In this document: one piece after another, positions 56,716-64,000 of the stretch | Numbering within the stretch: the stretch's first letter is position 1 | Layout: the number at the start of each line of letters is the position of its first letter | NCBI GenBank assembly: GCA_021234155.1 | Contig: JAJEKV010000020.1 | Location: 7,734,563-7,798,562 of the forward strand | Direction of reading: 5' to 3' | Length of the DNA stretch: 64,000 bases | Source: Isoetes taiwanensis | Taxonomy: Eukaryota; Streptophyta; Lycopodiopsida; Isoetales; Isoetaceae | Notes under the pieces: generated by a model | What the model saw: only the letters and a program-made list of their open reading frames with translations | The model's database searches: none | What the model was told of the DNA's origin: nothing | Program-made: the position numbers and the translations under genes

Positions 56716-59307
56716 TTACGCTGAAATCACATGACCGAGGTATTCCACCTTCTCTGTTGCGAAGTGACACTTCGACAACTTGGCATACAACTGATGCTTC
56801 CTTAACTTCTCGAGCACCTTCCTGACGTGCTGAGCATGCTCTTGAATGGATTTACTGTACACCAGAATGTCGTCGAAGAATACTATGACAAAGGTGTCTA
56901 AGTATTCTCTGAAGATGTCATTCATGAGTCTCATGAATGTAGCTGGGGCGTTGGATAGCCCAAATGGCATTACAGTGAATTCATAATGCCCGTACCTGGT
57001 CCTGAAGGCTGTTTTGTGGATGTCCTCTTCTTTTATTCTGATCTGGTGATACCCTGATCTTAGGTCGATCTTGGAGAAGACCTTTGCGCCTTGGAGCTGA
57101 TCCATCAAGTCATCTGATCTGGGGAGTGCGTACTTGTTCTTGATGGTGTGCTTGTTCAATTGTCTGTAATCTATGCACATACTCAAACTTCCATCCTTCT
57201 TCTTGACAAAGAGGATGGGTGCCCCAAATGGTGAGACACTAGGCCTGATGAAGCCTAGATCGAGCAATTCTTGTAGTTGCTTCTTCAGCTCCGTGAGTTC
57301 ATGTGTGGTCATTCTATATGGGGCTTTGCTTGTCGGCTTGGTCCCTGGCTCGAGTGCTATCTCACACTCTACTCCCCTGTAAGGAGGAAGTTTCTCGATC
57401 TCATCTGGAAAGAGATCGTGGAATTCTGTAATCAAGTTGGCGATTGGCTTGGGTAACTTGCCGAGCACCTTGTCTTCCTTGCTTTCTTCCGACTCTTGTT
57501 CCTCCATCTCGAGTTTGAAGATGTATGCTACCTTCTCGCTCCTTATAGATTTGAGCAGCTTCTTAACGGACATACATTGCATGATGGGGGTAACTTCTTT
57601 ACCTGTGATCTCAATGGCTTTTCCGTCGGGCGTTGGGAAGGTCACCTTCCGCTTCCCACAATCGATGATGGCCCCTGCTGGCCCAAGGTACTCCATTCCA
57701 ACAATCAAGTCGTATTTGCCAATGCCCATTACTTCTGCCCCCATCTGGATACTAATCCCTGGCAAGTCAATGTCGAAGTTGATTCTCTTCCCAGCTGTAT
57801 GTCTTATTGCTCCGCTTGCCAAGATTACGGGCCTTGGTTTGGACTTTAGGGGTTTCAGTTTCAGCATTTCAACCATCCTTGGGGATGCGAAGTTATGGCT
57901 ACTTCCGGAGTCTATCAAGACTATGAAGGATTTGGCCTTTGCCTTCCCTACTGTGGTGATTACCTTATACTGGGTCTCTGCCTGTTCTGTATCTATGGCA
58001 GCGAAGATGTGGCACTCACCCTGAATGTAATCGCGTGCCTCCTCGCCGTCCTCGTCTGACGGAGTGTCCCATCCGCCCAACTCTGCCAGCGCTGAGCTCA
58101 TAACAAATGGGCAATTTGCTGTTCGGTGGCCCGGCTGGAAACATCTGAAGCAGAGCTGCTTCTCCATGCATTCCTGTCTTTTCTCCTTGGGCAACGCCTG
58201 TAGGAAGGACCGTACTGCTTTCGAGTAATTGGATCCTTCCTGTTTGTCCTTGAAGGACACCTGCTTTCTTTCCTGTTGTTTCCCCTGGTTGCTGTTGTAT
58301 GGGGACTTTGCTGGGCTTGGGCTGGCTGCCCTAGGACTGTAGCTTCCTGTTGCTTTCCCTTTATCCTGATAGTATGGCTGTCTCTGTGCGCTGCTCTGCG
58401 GCCCTGATCCTTGCAAACTAATTGCCTTGGACTCCGCTTCAGACACTGTTCTGGGGTCTATTGCCCGTACTAGTTTCCTGAGTTCTTCATTCAGCCCTTC
58501 TATGTAGCTTTCCACGGCGTGTTTCTCGCTTAGCTTCGGCACATATAGCCTTAGTCTCATAAACTCCTCGGTGTACTTCTGCACCGTTTTGTATCCCTGC
58601 TGCAATCTGTAAAACTGCTGCATCATGTTCGACTTGTGTTCTCGAGGGACATAGTGTTTCTTGAAAGCTTTTGAGAACTTCTTGAAGCGGCATGCGTCTC
58701 TGCTCAACCCATGGGCCTTGGCATAGCCTTTCCACCATATGCGTGCGGCTCCTTTCAGGTTGGCTGTCGCCACCCTGCCTTTGTCTTTGTCCTTCATGCC
58801 GTAGGCATTGCCGTACTCACTCATTTCGTCCAGCCATGCCTCTGCCTCTAAGCCGGATCTGTTCTCGCCTGAGAACTGTTCGAGTTTCCGGGCTTTCCAC
58901 ACATTACCCAGTGCTGAGTCCACCTTCTTCTGGTAATCGAGGGTCTTAGTGTCCTTCTGCCTTCCGTCTCTACGGTCCGGCGCCTGCTCGGCCTCTTTTT
59001 CGGACTCAGAGTCCGAAGTTGAGCTTGATTCGGAGGTCTCTGTGCTAGGGGACCTCCTTCTTTTACTCCTCCTCTTGTCTTTCCCCGACTTTCGGGGTGT
59101 CGTTTGTGGCCCGGATGATGCTTGGGCTGCTAGTAGGGCCTTTATCTGGTCCAGGTCTGTTCGCATCTGCGACAACTCTTCTTCTGGTGTCATGGGGCCA
59201 TATCCCTCGAAGAGGTTCCTTTGAAGGGGTTGCCTGTCAGGAGTCTCTTCGTCCATGTTGGGCCTCCTGTTTTGTTCGACCATTCGTTGTTCTCTATCTG
59301 CACACAC
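56716..59307 (-). CDS. gag-protease-RT polyprotein of element 3, 863 aa, intact
   Basis: One uninterrupted frame. Residues 60-100 are Ser/Arg/Glu-rich. Residues 130-290 are gypsy capsid ([35 protein letters not shown]). The zinc knuckle CX2CX4HX4C is at 386-399 ([14 protein letters not shown]). The protease motif [11 protein letters not shown] has its Asp at 466, and IVGMEYL lies distal. RT runs from about 640 with [13 protein letters not shown] (Asp 748), [12 protein letters not shown] and [10 protein letters not shown] (Asp 812-813). It stops at YLGHVISA, so the RT connection, RNase H and integrase are cut off by a TAA. A splice-acceptor-like 'tgtgtgcag' lies over the first codons (ending 59298), so translation may start at Met9 from a spliced mRNA. 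Confidence 0.93.
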   Translation of the reverse strand: MCADREQRMVEQNRRPNMDEETPDRQPLQRNLFEGYGPMTPEEELSQMRTDLDQIKALLAAQASSGPQTTPRKSGKDKRRSKRRRSPSTETSESSSTSDSESEKEAEQAPDRRDGRQKDTKTLDYQKKVDSALGNVWKARKLEQFSGENRSGLEAEAWLDEMSEYGNAYGMKDKDKGRVATANLKGAARIWWKGYAKAHGLSRDACRFKKFSKAFKKHYVPREHKSNMMQQFYRLQQGYKTVQKYTEEFMRLRLYVPKLSEKHAVESYIEGLNEELRKLVRAIDPRTVSEAESKAISLQGSGPQSSAQRQPYYQDKGKATGSYSPRAASPSPAKSPYNSNQGKQQERKQVSFKDKQEGSNYSKAVRSFLQALPKEKRQECMEKQLCFRCFQPGHRTANCPFVMSSALAELGGWDTPSDEDGEEARDYIQGECHIFAAIDTEQAETQYKVITTVGKAKAKSFIVLIDSGSSHNFASPRMVEMLKLKPLKSKPRPVILASGAIRHTAGKRINFDIDLPGISIQMGAEVMGIGKYDLIVGMEYLGPAGAIIDCGKRKVTFPTPDGKAIEITGKEVTPIMQCMSVKKLLKSIRSEKVAYIFKLEMEEQESEESKEDKVLGKLPKPIANLITEFHDLFPDEIEKLPPYRGVECEIALEPGTKPTSKAPYRMTTHELTELKKQLQELLDLGFIRPSVSPFGAPILFVKKKDGSLSMCIDYRQLNKHTIKNKYALPRSDDLMDQLQGAKVFSKIDLRSGYHQIRIKEEDIHKTAFRTRYGHYEFTVMPFGLSNAPATFMRLMNDIFREYLDTFVIVFFDDILVYSKSIQEHAQHVRKVLEKLRKHQLYAKLSKCHFATEKVEYLGHVISA

Positions 59308-59491
59308 AGTTGGTTATGGCTGTATGGTTAGTTTTATTTGTTCTCTTGGCTTTATATGTGATGTTGGTATAATTGTGGGGGAACGAAATTACATCAACAA
59401 AACATTCCAAGTGCAAAAAGGACAAAGAAGTTATATTCATATTTTATAATATGCTAATACAAATTAAAGCTTCCGGGATCAAGATTGCTAA
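59308..59491 (-). other. Leader between accessory genes and gag
   Basis: No frame here. It ends at the acceptor-like site just inside the gag frame. No TATAAATAG box like those of the two accessory genes is seen, so gag is more likely expressed from the LTR transcript, perhaps spliced. Confidence 0.35.
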
Positions 59492-59974
59492 CTAATCTTG
59501 ATGTCGCCGGTAGGATGGATTGTCCTCTAGGAACTTCTTCACTTGGGCTGTTCCCACTGAATGACCCAAGTTCCTAAGGACGTTGACTGACGATCCACCC
59601 TGCAAGGCTCTCGCCAGTTCTTCTACTCTGCGTCCGGAGGTGTAGGCTGCGGTTACTGCTAGCCTTCCTTGCCGCCTGTAGGGTATGGCGAAGTCAAAAA
59701 CATCGAGTGCTACTGCTCTCTTCACCAGGATGGCATACTCGGTGTTGAGGGGCAACCGCGCATGCCGGCCAAATCCTGAGAGCGCAATTAGCATCGATAC
59801 TCCTTCCTCGCCTCTGGGGGTGAACTTGCGGTGAATTACCGCTATTCTTCCATTCATCAGCAGGGGGAGGTAATACCGCAACGACCTGTCGTTGCGAGAT
59901 GGGTCCTCGGCCGCTCGGTATCCTGCTCTGTGTCTTCCCGCAAAATCATCAACCTCTACCGTGGTGAGCTCCAC
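59492..59974 (-). CDS. Accessory protein of element 3, 160 codons, unrecognised
   Basis: The intact frame, starting at a GTG, covers VELTTVEVDDFAGRHRAG, YYLPLLMNGRIAVIHRKF, SMLIALSGFGRHARLPL and VKKFLEDNPSYRRHQD. It is basic and of mixed secondary structure, with no motif I know. Upstream text in another phase (RGEFDLVRASKQQLRDYE) runs naturally into it, so it is probably the 3' part of a longer protein broken by one indel, perhaps joined to the 319-codon frame. It lies between that frame and gag on the same strand. Function unknown. Confidence 0.55.
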   Translation of the reverse strand: MELTTVEVDDFAGRHRAGYRAAEDPSRNDRSLRYYLPLLMNGRIAVIHRKFTPRGEEGVSMLIALSGFGRHARLPLNTEYAILVKRAVALDVFDFAIPYRRQGRLAVTAAYTSGRRVEELARALQGGSSVNVLRNLGHSVGTAQVKKFLEDNPSYRRHQD

Positions 59975-60109
59975 TCGTAGTCCCTAAGCTGTTGCTTTGA
60001 AGCTCTCACGAGGTCGAATTCACCTCTTCTTTCAGGGGAGGCGTTAGAAGAAGAGCTTCTTTGTTAAGATGTTAGATGTGCGTGGCGAATCCCCATCTGT
60101 TCTGAAGAG

Positions 60110-61069
60110 CTAGGAACTCTTCCTCCGTCGGTAGTCTATTTGCGGCCTCATCGCCTCCATCATTTGCACGATGCGTTTGTAGGCTTGAATGTCGGAAGTC
60201 GACTCTCCTGTGTAGGTGTCGGCTTCCCTTATTTGGAGCGGAAAGTCAGATGCTCCTCGGACGATGAAGTCGTCCAGGTCCGTTCTTCGGAGTTGGTGCA
60301 GCAACTCTTGGTCGGTACTCCCTTTCTGCACGCACTCGGGAGGTTTTGGATGTCGGCTTAAAAGCAAAAATTCCTCTCCCTCGACAATAATGGGGGCTAG
60401 GCTTGTAATGCCTAGCCCAAGAAAAGCGACTCTAGGAGTTTGCGGCTTCTTTCGAAGTCCTGCCACTTCTTGCTCGCTTGTCGCCCGCTCCTCTGCTTTG
60501 GGTCGAGCTTCGACATAGTCTTCCTCCTCTTCTGATTCTTGTTCTTCTGAGTCCTCCTCTTCTTTTCCTTCCTGCTCCTGTTCATATTGCGTAAGGAGTC
60601 GTTGTTCTGCTGCTATGGCTATTGGGTCGACGTCCATGGGGGGAATGGAGGTTTCTCCCACAATGTTCTCCGACACGATGGAAAGAAAAATTGCCGAGGC
60701 GGTGTTGAAAGAGAAATATTTGGTCCTATTAACAGTTAGGACCATTGGCTCGGGTGTGCGCTGCGCCTTGTTTGTCAAGTATTTGGCAATGTTTGGAACA
60801 TCACCTAAAGCTGCTTGCAGGGATTGCCTAGGAACAAAGTACCCTATGCAAGGTGGGAGCTGCACTAGTGCTGGTTCTATCCTAGCTTGGAATTTGGACA
60901 GGACTCTACTGTAAGCTGGGGTTGCATGCAGAGTTGCTTGGACATCTACCTCTTTCCGGAAGACATGGAAAATTTGGTCGATGTCGGCCTCGGCAAAGAT
61001 GTTATTGGCGGCTGTACCATCTGCGGAAATCAGAGGTTGCCATTGGTTAAATGCGAAAGAGGGTATCAA
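60110..61069 (-). CDS. Accessory protein of element 3, 319 aa, unrecognised
   Basis: Intact frame starting MIPSFAFNQWQPLI. The N-terminal half looks globular (ADIDQIFHVFRKEVDVQATL, VQLPPCIGYFVPRQSL, NIAKYLTNKAQRTPEP). Residues about 165-195 are an acidic run (EEEDSEEQESEEEED). The C-terminal half has VAFLGLGITSLAPIIVEGEE and ends in a basic DYRRRKSS. There is no gag, pol or envelope motif and no signal peptide. Its own TATAAATAG box sits 88 bases upstream and two 67-bp palindromes lie further up, suggesting separate transcription. Length and intactness argue for recent selection. I cannot assign a function. Confidence 0.65.
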   Translation of the reverse strand: MIPSFAFNQWQPLISADGTAANNIFAEADIDQIFHVFRKEVDVQATLHATPAYSRVLSKFQARIEPALVQLPPCIGYFVPRQSLQAALGDVPNIAKYLTNKAQRTPEPMVLTVNRTKYFSFNTASAIFLSIVSENIVGETSIPPMDVDPIAIAAEQRLLTQYEQEQEGKEEEDSEEQESEEEEDYVEARPKAEERATSEQEVAGLRKKPQTPRVAFLGLGITSLAPIIVEGEEFLLLSRHPKPPECVQKGSTDQELLHQLRRTDLDDFIVRGASDFPLQIREADTYTGESTSDIQAYKRIVQMMEAMRPQIDYRRRKSS

Positions 61070-61156
61070 ACGGTTGCAAGAGCGCGTCAGGGAGCTGGAA
61101 AATCGGCTAAGAAGGCAGGAGCAAACTTGTAGGGTGTTATGTGTGAAATGAGGGAC

Positions 61157-61165
61157 CTATTTATA
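61157..61165 (-). promoter_or_regulatory. TATA box of the 319-aa accessory gene
   Basis: Minus-strand TATAAATAG followed by tccctcattt. The box at 63162-63170 is followed by a related ccccctcattt, so the two promoters look homologous. Confidence 0.6.
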
Positions 61166-61356
61166 GAAAAGGGGGAAACCCTAATTTTTGGATGACTTGG
61201 AAAATTCCTGGGGTTGAGCAATTCTAGTTTATACTGAGGTCAAAATGGGAATTTGAAGACTAGTTCAAGTGTTTGAGCATGGTTGGATTACCTAAAAGAT
61301 GCTATACAACAGGTTGGGAGTCCTTCGGGCAAGTTCTGGTGAAGAAATGATAGGAG

Positions 61357-61423
61357 GTCTCACAGCTTGCGCCTCGCTCAAAAACTAAAGTTTAGTTTCT
61401 TGACCAGGCGCGAGCTGTGAGAC
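61357..61423. repeat. 67-bp palindrome, copy 1
   Basis: Starts gtctcacagcttgcgcct and ends aggcgcgagctgtgagac. The two 33-base arms pair with few mismatches around a single central base. Copies 2 and 4 have the same length. Confidence 0.92.
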
Positions 61424-61557
61424 ATCAGTCCCATTTTGATCAAAACATGTCCGATTTGGATAAACTAAGGATATAAGGATGATGGGCTCATCAAATCAGG
61501 TAGAATCGACCCTTTATTTGGTCGATTTGGGGCTGTTTTGGGCGAGTTTTGGGCAAG

Positions 61558-61624
61558 GTCTCACAGCTTGCGCCTCGCTCAAAAACTAAAGTTTAGTTTT
61601 TAGTCCAGGCGCGAGCTGTGAGAC
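61558..61624. repeat. 67-bp palindrome, copy 2
   Basis: Same as copy 1 with minor changes in the inner right arm. 134 bases separate copies 1 and 2. Confidence 0.92.
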
Positions 61625-61771
61625 ATCACGTCTTTCTGTCTGCACTTGTCCTATTTTACCAAAATAAAAGCTAAAACTTGCTAACTTATTCTAATTAAGC
61701 AAGTTCAGACAATTAAAGCACTCAAAATTGTTCTATTATCACAAAAATTTCTCGATTATTTACAAAAAAGT

Positions 61772-62365
61772 TTAGGGGCGTTCTCCCTTGACGCGAGTAG
61801 CCAGTTGCATGTCTTGCCTCATCAAAGTCACTTTCGCCGCATGGACGATTGCAAAATTTGTTGAGTCTTCAAAATCTTTGCACTATCTTACGCTTTCATT
61901 TGCTTCACGGAGTCTTGCAAGCATCTCATCTGTAACCCTGTAGTCCGTCCTGAAATCCTGCATTACTTCTCTAACTAGCCGAGCAAAGGGGGCGCGGGGA
62001 ATCAGGAGGCCGTAGCTGCGTTGAAAGTGCCGAATCTCCCGTAGTGCTCTTTGCTCGAGCTGCTTCTTTGTGAGCTTCTTCTGTGCAGGCTTTTTCGGGA
62101 CCTTGGGTCTTGGTGGTGGCGGTCTTAGGGTGCATTTGCTTGGTTGGGTGTCCTCGCCGATGGCCACGACCCTGTTCTCCTGGTAGTACTTGTCGTATGC
62201 CTCCCACTCCTTCATATAGGCATGGTGCTCCCGCATCTTGCGCTCATAGACCTTGACCGGGTTTGTGACATACGACTCTCGAGCAGGCCGGGGTTGCTTT
62301 TTCCTGTCCCATTTCGGGTAAGGAGGGGGCTTCTTCACTGTGTCCTGCTGCTCCTCCTCGGCCAC
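61772..62365 (-). pseudogene. Histone H3-like histone fold, one in-frame TAG
   Basis: From about 62047 the minus strand reads ALREIRHFQRSYGLLIPRAP and FARLVREVMQDFRTDYRV. These match the H3 alphaN helix, alpha1 and loop 1 ([38 protein letters not shown]). LARLREANES matches the first half of alpha2. A TAG follows at 61885-61883. The same frame then continues with DFEDSTNFAIVHAAKVTLM and QLATRVKGERP, matching the H3 end (LFEDTNLCAIHAKRVTIM, QLARRIRGERA), to a TAA at 61774-61772. The whole H3 core is therefore present. Before the fold lies a basic, proline-rich stretch (RPPPPRPKVPKKPAQKKLTK) and a unique N-terminal part. The GTG start is arbitrary; this frame probably continues the H3-tail frame upstream. 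Confidence 0.9.
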
Positions 62366-62387
62366 TTCACCTTTCGGTTACTACTGT

Positions 62388-62843
62388 TCAACTACTACAT
62401 TTCAGCAGTAGGGGTTTGGAAGAACTTGCCCCTTCTGTGTTGGGGTTAGGCTCTTCGTCGGAACTCTCCGAGGGGGTTGGGGGATGATCGGGTGGCCGTT
62501 CAATAATGGTGATCTTCGGTTTGGGCTTTTTCCCCATAGGGACGTCCTTGAACTTCCTTGGGCTCCCCACCCATTTCCCTTTCTTCTTTTTGTGCTCCTC
62601 GGCCGATTTCTTCTCTTCTTCTTCCCTCTTCCTCTTCTTCTCCTCTCTTTTCCTTTTCGGCGTTAAGTATTTCACGATAAACCCGGCGGGGGTGCCTTCC
62701 TCTTCGGCTGAAGTCTCGGCTCCAACTGCTCCTGTTGCTCCTCCGCTTCCTTTTCTCTGATCCAGGCTTCGACTTGTTCTTCGATAGTCGGCTCTGGAGT
62801 TGGCATCCTTCGTTCCTCTCGGGCCTTGGTTCTCCTTTCCCAC
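62388..62843 (-). CDS. Middle part of the H3-like accessory protein (charged linker)
   Basis: This frame overlaps the H3-tail frame in another phase. Its plausible part starts near EEEGTPAGFIVKYLTPKRKR and runs through a Lys/Glu-rich helix (EEKKRKREEEEKKSAEEHKK), GKWVGSPRKFKDVPMGKKPK and ITIIERPPDHPPTPSESSDE to a TGA at 62388. Composition suggests a nuclear, disordered or helical charged linker. The tail frame seems to slip into this one near 62710, and this one into the histone-fold frame near 62375. One protein broken by two indels is the simplest reading. Confidence 0.5.
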   Translation of the reverse strand: MGKENQGPRGTKDANSRADYRRTSRSLDQRKGSGGATGAVGAETSAEEEGTPAGFIVKYLTPKRKREEKKRKREEEEKKSAEEHKKKKGKWVGSPRKFKDVPMGKKPKPKITIIERPPDHPPTPSESSDEEPNPNTEGASSSKPLLLKCSS

Positions 62844-63061
62844 TGCGCTTCCTCCTCCTCTTCCCCAATTACTTCCGTCCCTGCTTCCGAGTGTGCTTCA
62901 TCTTCTTCATTATGCTCGTTCGAATGTTCTTCCCCACTCGAAGAAGGTGCGTCGTTAGGGTTAAGGGGCTCTGCAACATCGCCGATATCGTCTTGGCATT
63001 GGCGATTGGCGGTCGCTTCGCCTGGGCGGGCTTTCCTCGCAGTCTGCTTGGTCCGTGCCAT
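62672..63061 (-). CDS. Accessory frame starting with an exact histone H3 tail
   Basis: The 129-codon frame begins MARTKQTARKARPGEAT. Residues 1-10 equal the start of eukaryotic histone H3 (Met then ARTKQTARK), including the K4 and K9 positions. Residue 10 is Ala instead of Ser, so the S10 phosphorylation site is lost. The H3 similarity then stops, and an acidic stretch follows (SSSGEEHSNEHNEEDEAH, EVIGEEEEEAQWERR) and a helical EEQVEAWIREKEAEEQQEQL. A TATAAATAG box is about 100 bases upstream. With the H3 fold downstream on the same strand, this looks like a much-expanded H3 variant carried by the retrotransposon. Confidence 0.85.
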   Translation of the reverse strand: MARTKQTARKARPGEATANRQCQDDIGDVAEPLNPNDAPSSSGEEHSNEHNEEDEAHSEAGTEVIGEEEEEAQWERRTKAREERRMPTPEPTIEEQVEAWIREKEAEEQQEQLEPRLQPKRKAPPPGLS

Positions 63062-63161
63062 GTTTGACGGATCGTCAATCGGATCTCGGGCGCCAAAGAT
63101 CGCCTTAGGGAGCGAGAGCTGGTTTCTAAGGCGGGAATGTTCAAATGAGGGGGGTCTACTT

Positions 63162-63170
63162 CTATTTATA
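63162..63170 (-). promoter_or_regulatory. TATA box of the H3-like accessory gene
   Basis: Minus-strand TATAAATAG, about 100 bases upstream of the MARTKQTARK start, with a downstream ccccctcattt shared with the other accessory promoter. Confidence 0.65.
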
Positions 63171-63275
63171 GCTTTTCAAATTTTTTTAGGTCAAACTTCA
63201 AGTTACTCTATTTAACATGCTAAGATACCTATTTAGTTAAAACTTACACTTATTTCAGACTTTTCCTACTTATTG

Positions 63276-63325
63276 GTCTCACAGGTCGCGCCTCGCTCAA
63301 AAACTAAAGTTTAGTTTTTAGTCCG
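63276..63325. repeat. 67-bp palindrome family, copy 3 (right arm lost)
   Basis: The left arm and centre match copies 1, 2 and 4 (gcctcgctcaaaaactaaag). After 'tagtccgg' the right arm is replaced by unrelated sequence. Confidence 0.85.
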
Positions 63326-63464
63326 GTATGTATGTGAATCTCACACACATTTTTAAGTAATTTAAGTAATCAAATCATGCTATTCTTACTAATTCCTATC
63401 TTAGAATTAGCTTTACCCTATTAGTTTTCTCAAATTCATCATATTTAAGTGATCTTGGCTCGAT

Positions 63465-63531
63465 GTCTCACAGCTTGCGCCTCGCTCAAAAACTAAAGTT
63501 TAGTTTTTAGTCCAGGCGCGAGCTGTGAGAC
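63465..63531. repeat. 67-bp palindrome, copy 4
   Basis: Full-length copy, about 400 bases upstream of the H3-tail start codon. Confidence 0.92.
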
Positions 63532-63725
63532 CACCTCACTTTGGCAAAATTTTTGGCTCATTCTTTTTAGTTTTATTAATTTCCAATTCACTTAATTGTT
63601 ACTAGCTTAGCATAAACTACAAAAATGAGAAAAAAAATTTCCCACTTTTCGAAGCTCAAGAATCCTACCAAGTTAGTACTACTGGGAGTATGGCCAGTGC
63701 TTTGCTCTTGGTCTCCAAGAACATT

Positions 63726-63737
63726 GCTCTGATACCA
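63726..63737 (-). promoter_or_regulatory. Primer binding site of element 3
   Basis: Minus-strand TGGTATCAGAGC, the perfect complement of the initiator tRNA-Met 3' end, one base from the LTR end. Confidence 0.95.
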
Positions 63738-63738
63738 C

Positions 63739-64000
63739 TGTGACGTCCCCTACTCGTATACGATGCCCGCACCGTATACAAACAGGAGTTCATCATCCCA
63801 CCGGCTCCACGTCGACGGGGGCCCTCCACGTATCACTGTGATCATCTAGAATCCACAGTGGGAAGAGTGAAGGGGTCATTTACCCCGTCTTCCTCAGGGT
63901 CTACCTAGCTGCGGAAGCGTAAACATACATGTCAGTAACATAACATCATATATCCACCTCGAAGGGTGGTCCATCACATCTGCATAGACAAAGATCAGCA
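63739..64000 (-). repeat. 5' LTR of element 3, truncated by window end
   Basis: Matches 52224-52483 almost base for base, apart from a short divergent patch around 63790-63820. Confidence 0.92.

Larger units (their letters stand above)
52224..64000 (-). mobile_element. Chromodomain Ty3/gypsy element 3 with accessory H3-like gene (5' LTR truncated by window)
   Basis: The 3' LTR is 52224-53730 (1507 bp). The 5' LTR starts at 63739 and runs off the window. LTR termini are TGTGACGT...ACGTCACA. The minus strand reads TGGTATCAGAGC, a perfect initiator tRNA-Met PBS, next to the 5' LTR, and aaggtggggaga (PPT) next to the 3' LTR. Interior in order: H3-like accessory region, 319- and 160-codon frames, gag-protease-RT in one intact frame, degraded RNase H/integrase, chromodomain. 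The shared 262 bp of the two LTRs differ mainly in one short stretch, so insertion is fairly recent. Confidence 0.95.

Noticed and set aside
1..64000. CRISPR arrays, bacterial operons or organelle genes
   Set aside because: No spaced repeat array and no bacterial gene organisation; introns and LTR elements indicate nuclear plant DNA.

Overview
The window reads as nuclear DNA of a land plant with a repeat-rich genome. Evidence for this is a spliced plant-type membrane protein gene, remnants of a HAK/KUP potassium transporter, a PPR protein and a LEA protein, and many LTR retrotransposons, one primed by initiator tRNA-Met. The lineage cannot be fixed from sequence alone; a non-seed plant (fern or lycophyte) is a guess. 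Only one ordinary host gene looks intact: a four-exon gene at 9159-10293 for a 155-residue membrane-anchored coiled-coil protein.

Layout. 1-11700: mostly non-coding, with gene scraps (bZIP-like exon, PPR piece), tRNA-like tandem repeats and the intact gene. 11702-14082: a complete small LTR element on the minus strand (5-bp target duplication, PBS, PPT) carrying a LEA-like segment. 14770-14865: two overlapping perfect palindromes. 16.9-24.3 kb: broken pieces of a non-LTR-type reverse transcriptase, a decayed KUP transporter, an EGF-like exon with an in-frame stop, a long hexanucleotide array and a copia gag remnant. 24.3-34.7 kb: three head-to-tail copies of a long, T-rich, non-coding unit. 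34.8-36.6 and 47.6-47.9 kb: one decayed DUF7869-type gene (minus) split by an 11-kb plus-strand Ty3/gypsy element (36595-47643). 47.9-52.2 kb: a rearranged minus-strand gypsy fragment with a 1.03-kb duplication inside its RT. 52224 to the window end: a minus-strand chromodomain Ty3/gypsy element with 1.5-kb LTRs; its 5' LTR runs off the window.

The most striking content is in that last element. Between the primer binding site and gag it has about 4.4 kb of accessory genes. One region starts with an exact histone H3 tail (MARTKQTARK) and, after an acidic/basic linker, ends in a recognisable H3 histone fold through to the H3 C-terminus. This region is broken by two frame changes and one TAG. 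A second accessory region encodes unrecognised proteins of 319 and 160 residues. Each region is preceded by the same kind of cassette: 67-bp near-perfect palindromes, then a TATAAATAG box. The same element encodes an integrase with a C-terminal chromodomain, a module known in other chromoviruses to bind methylated H3 tails. A self-encoded H3 in a chromodomain retrotransposon is the main candidate for an undescribed system here.
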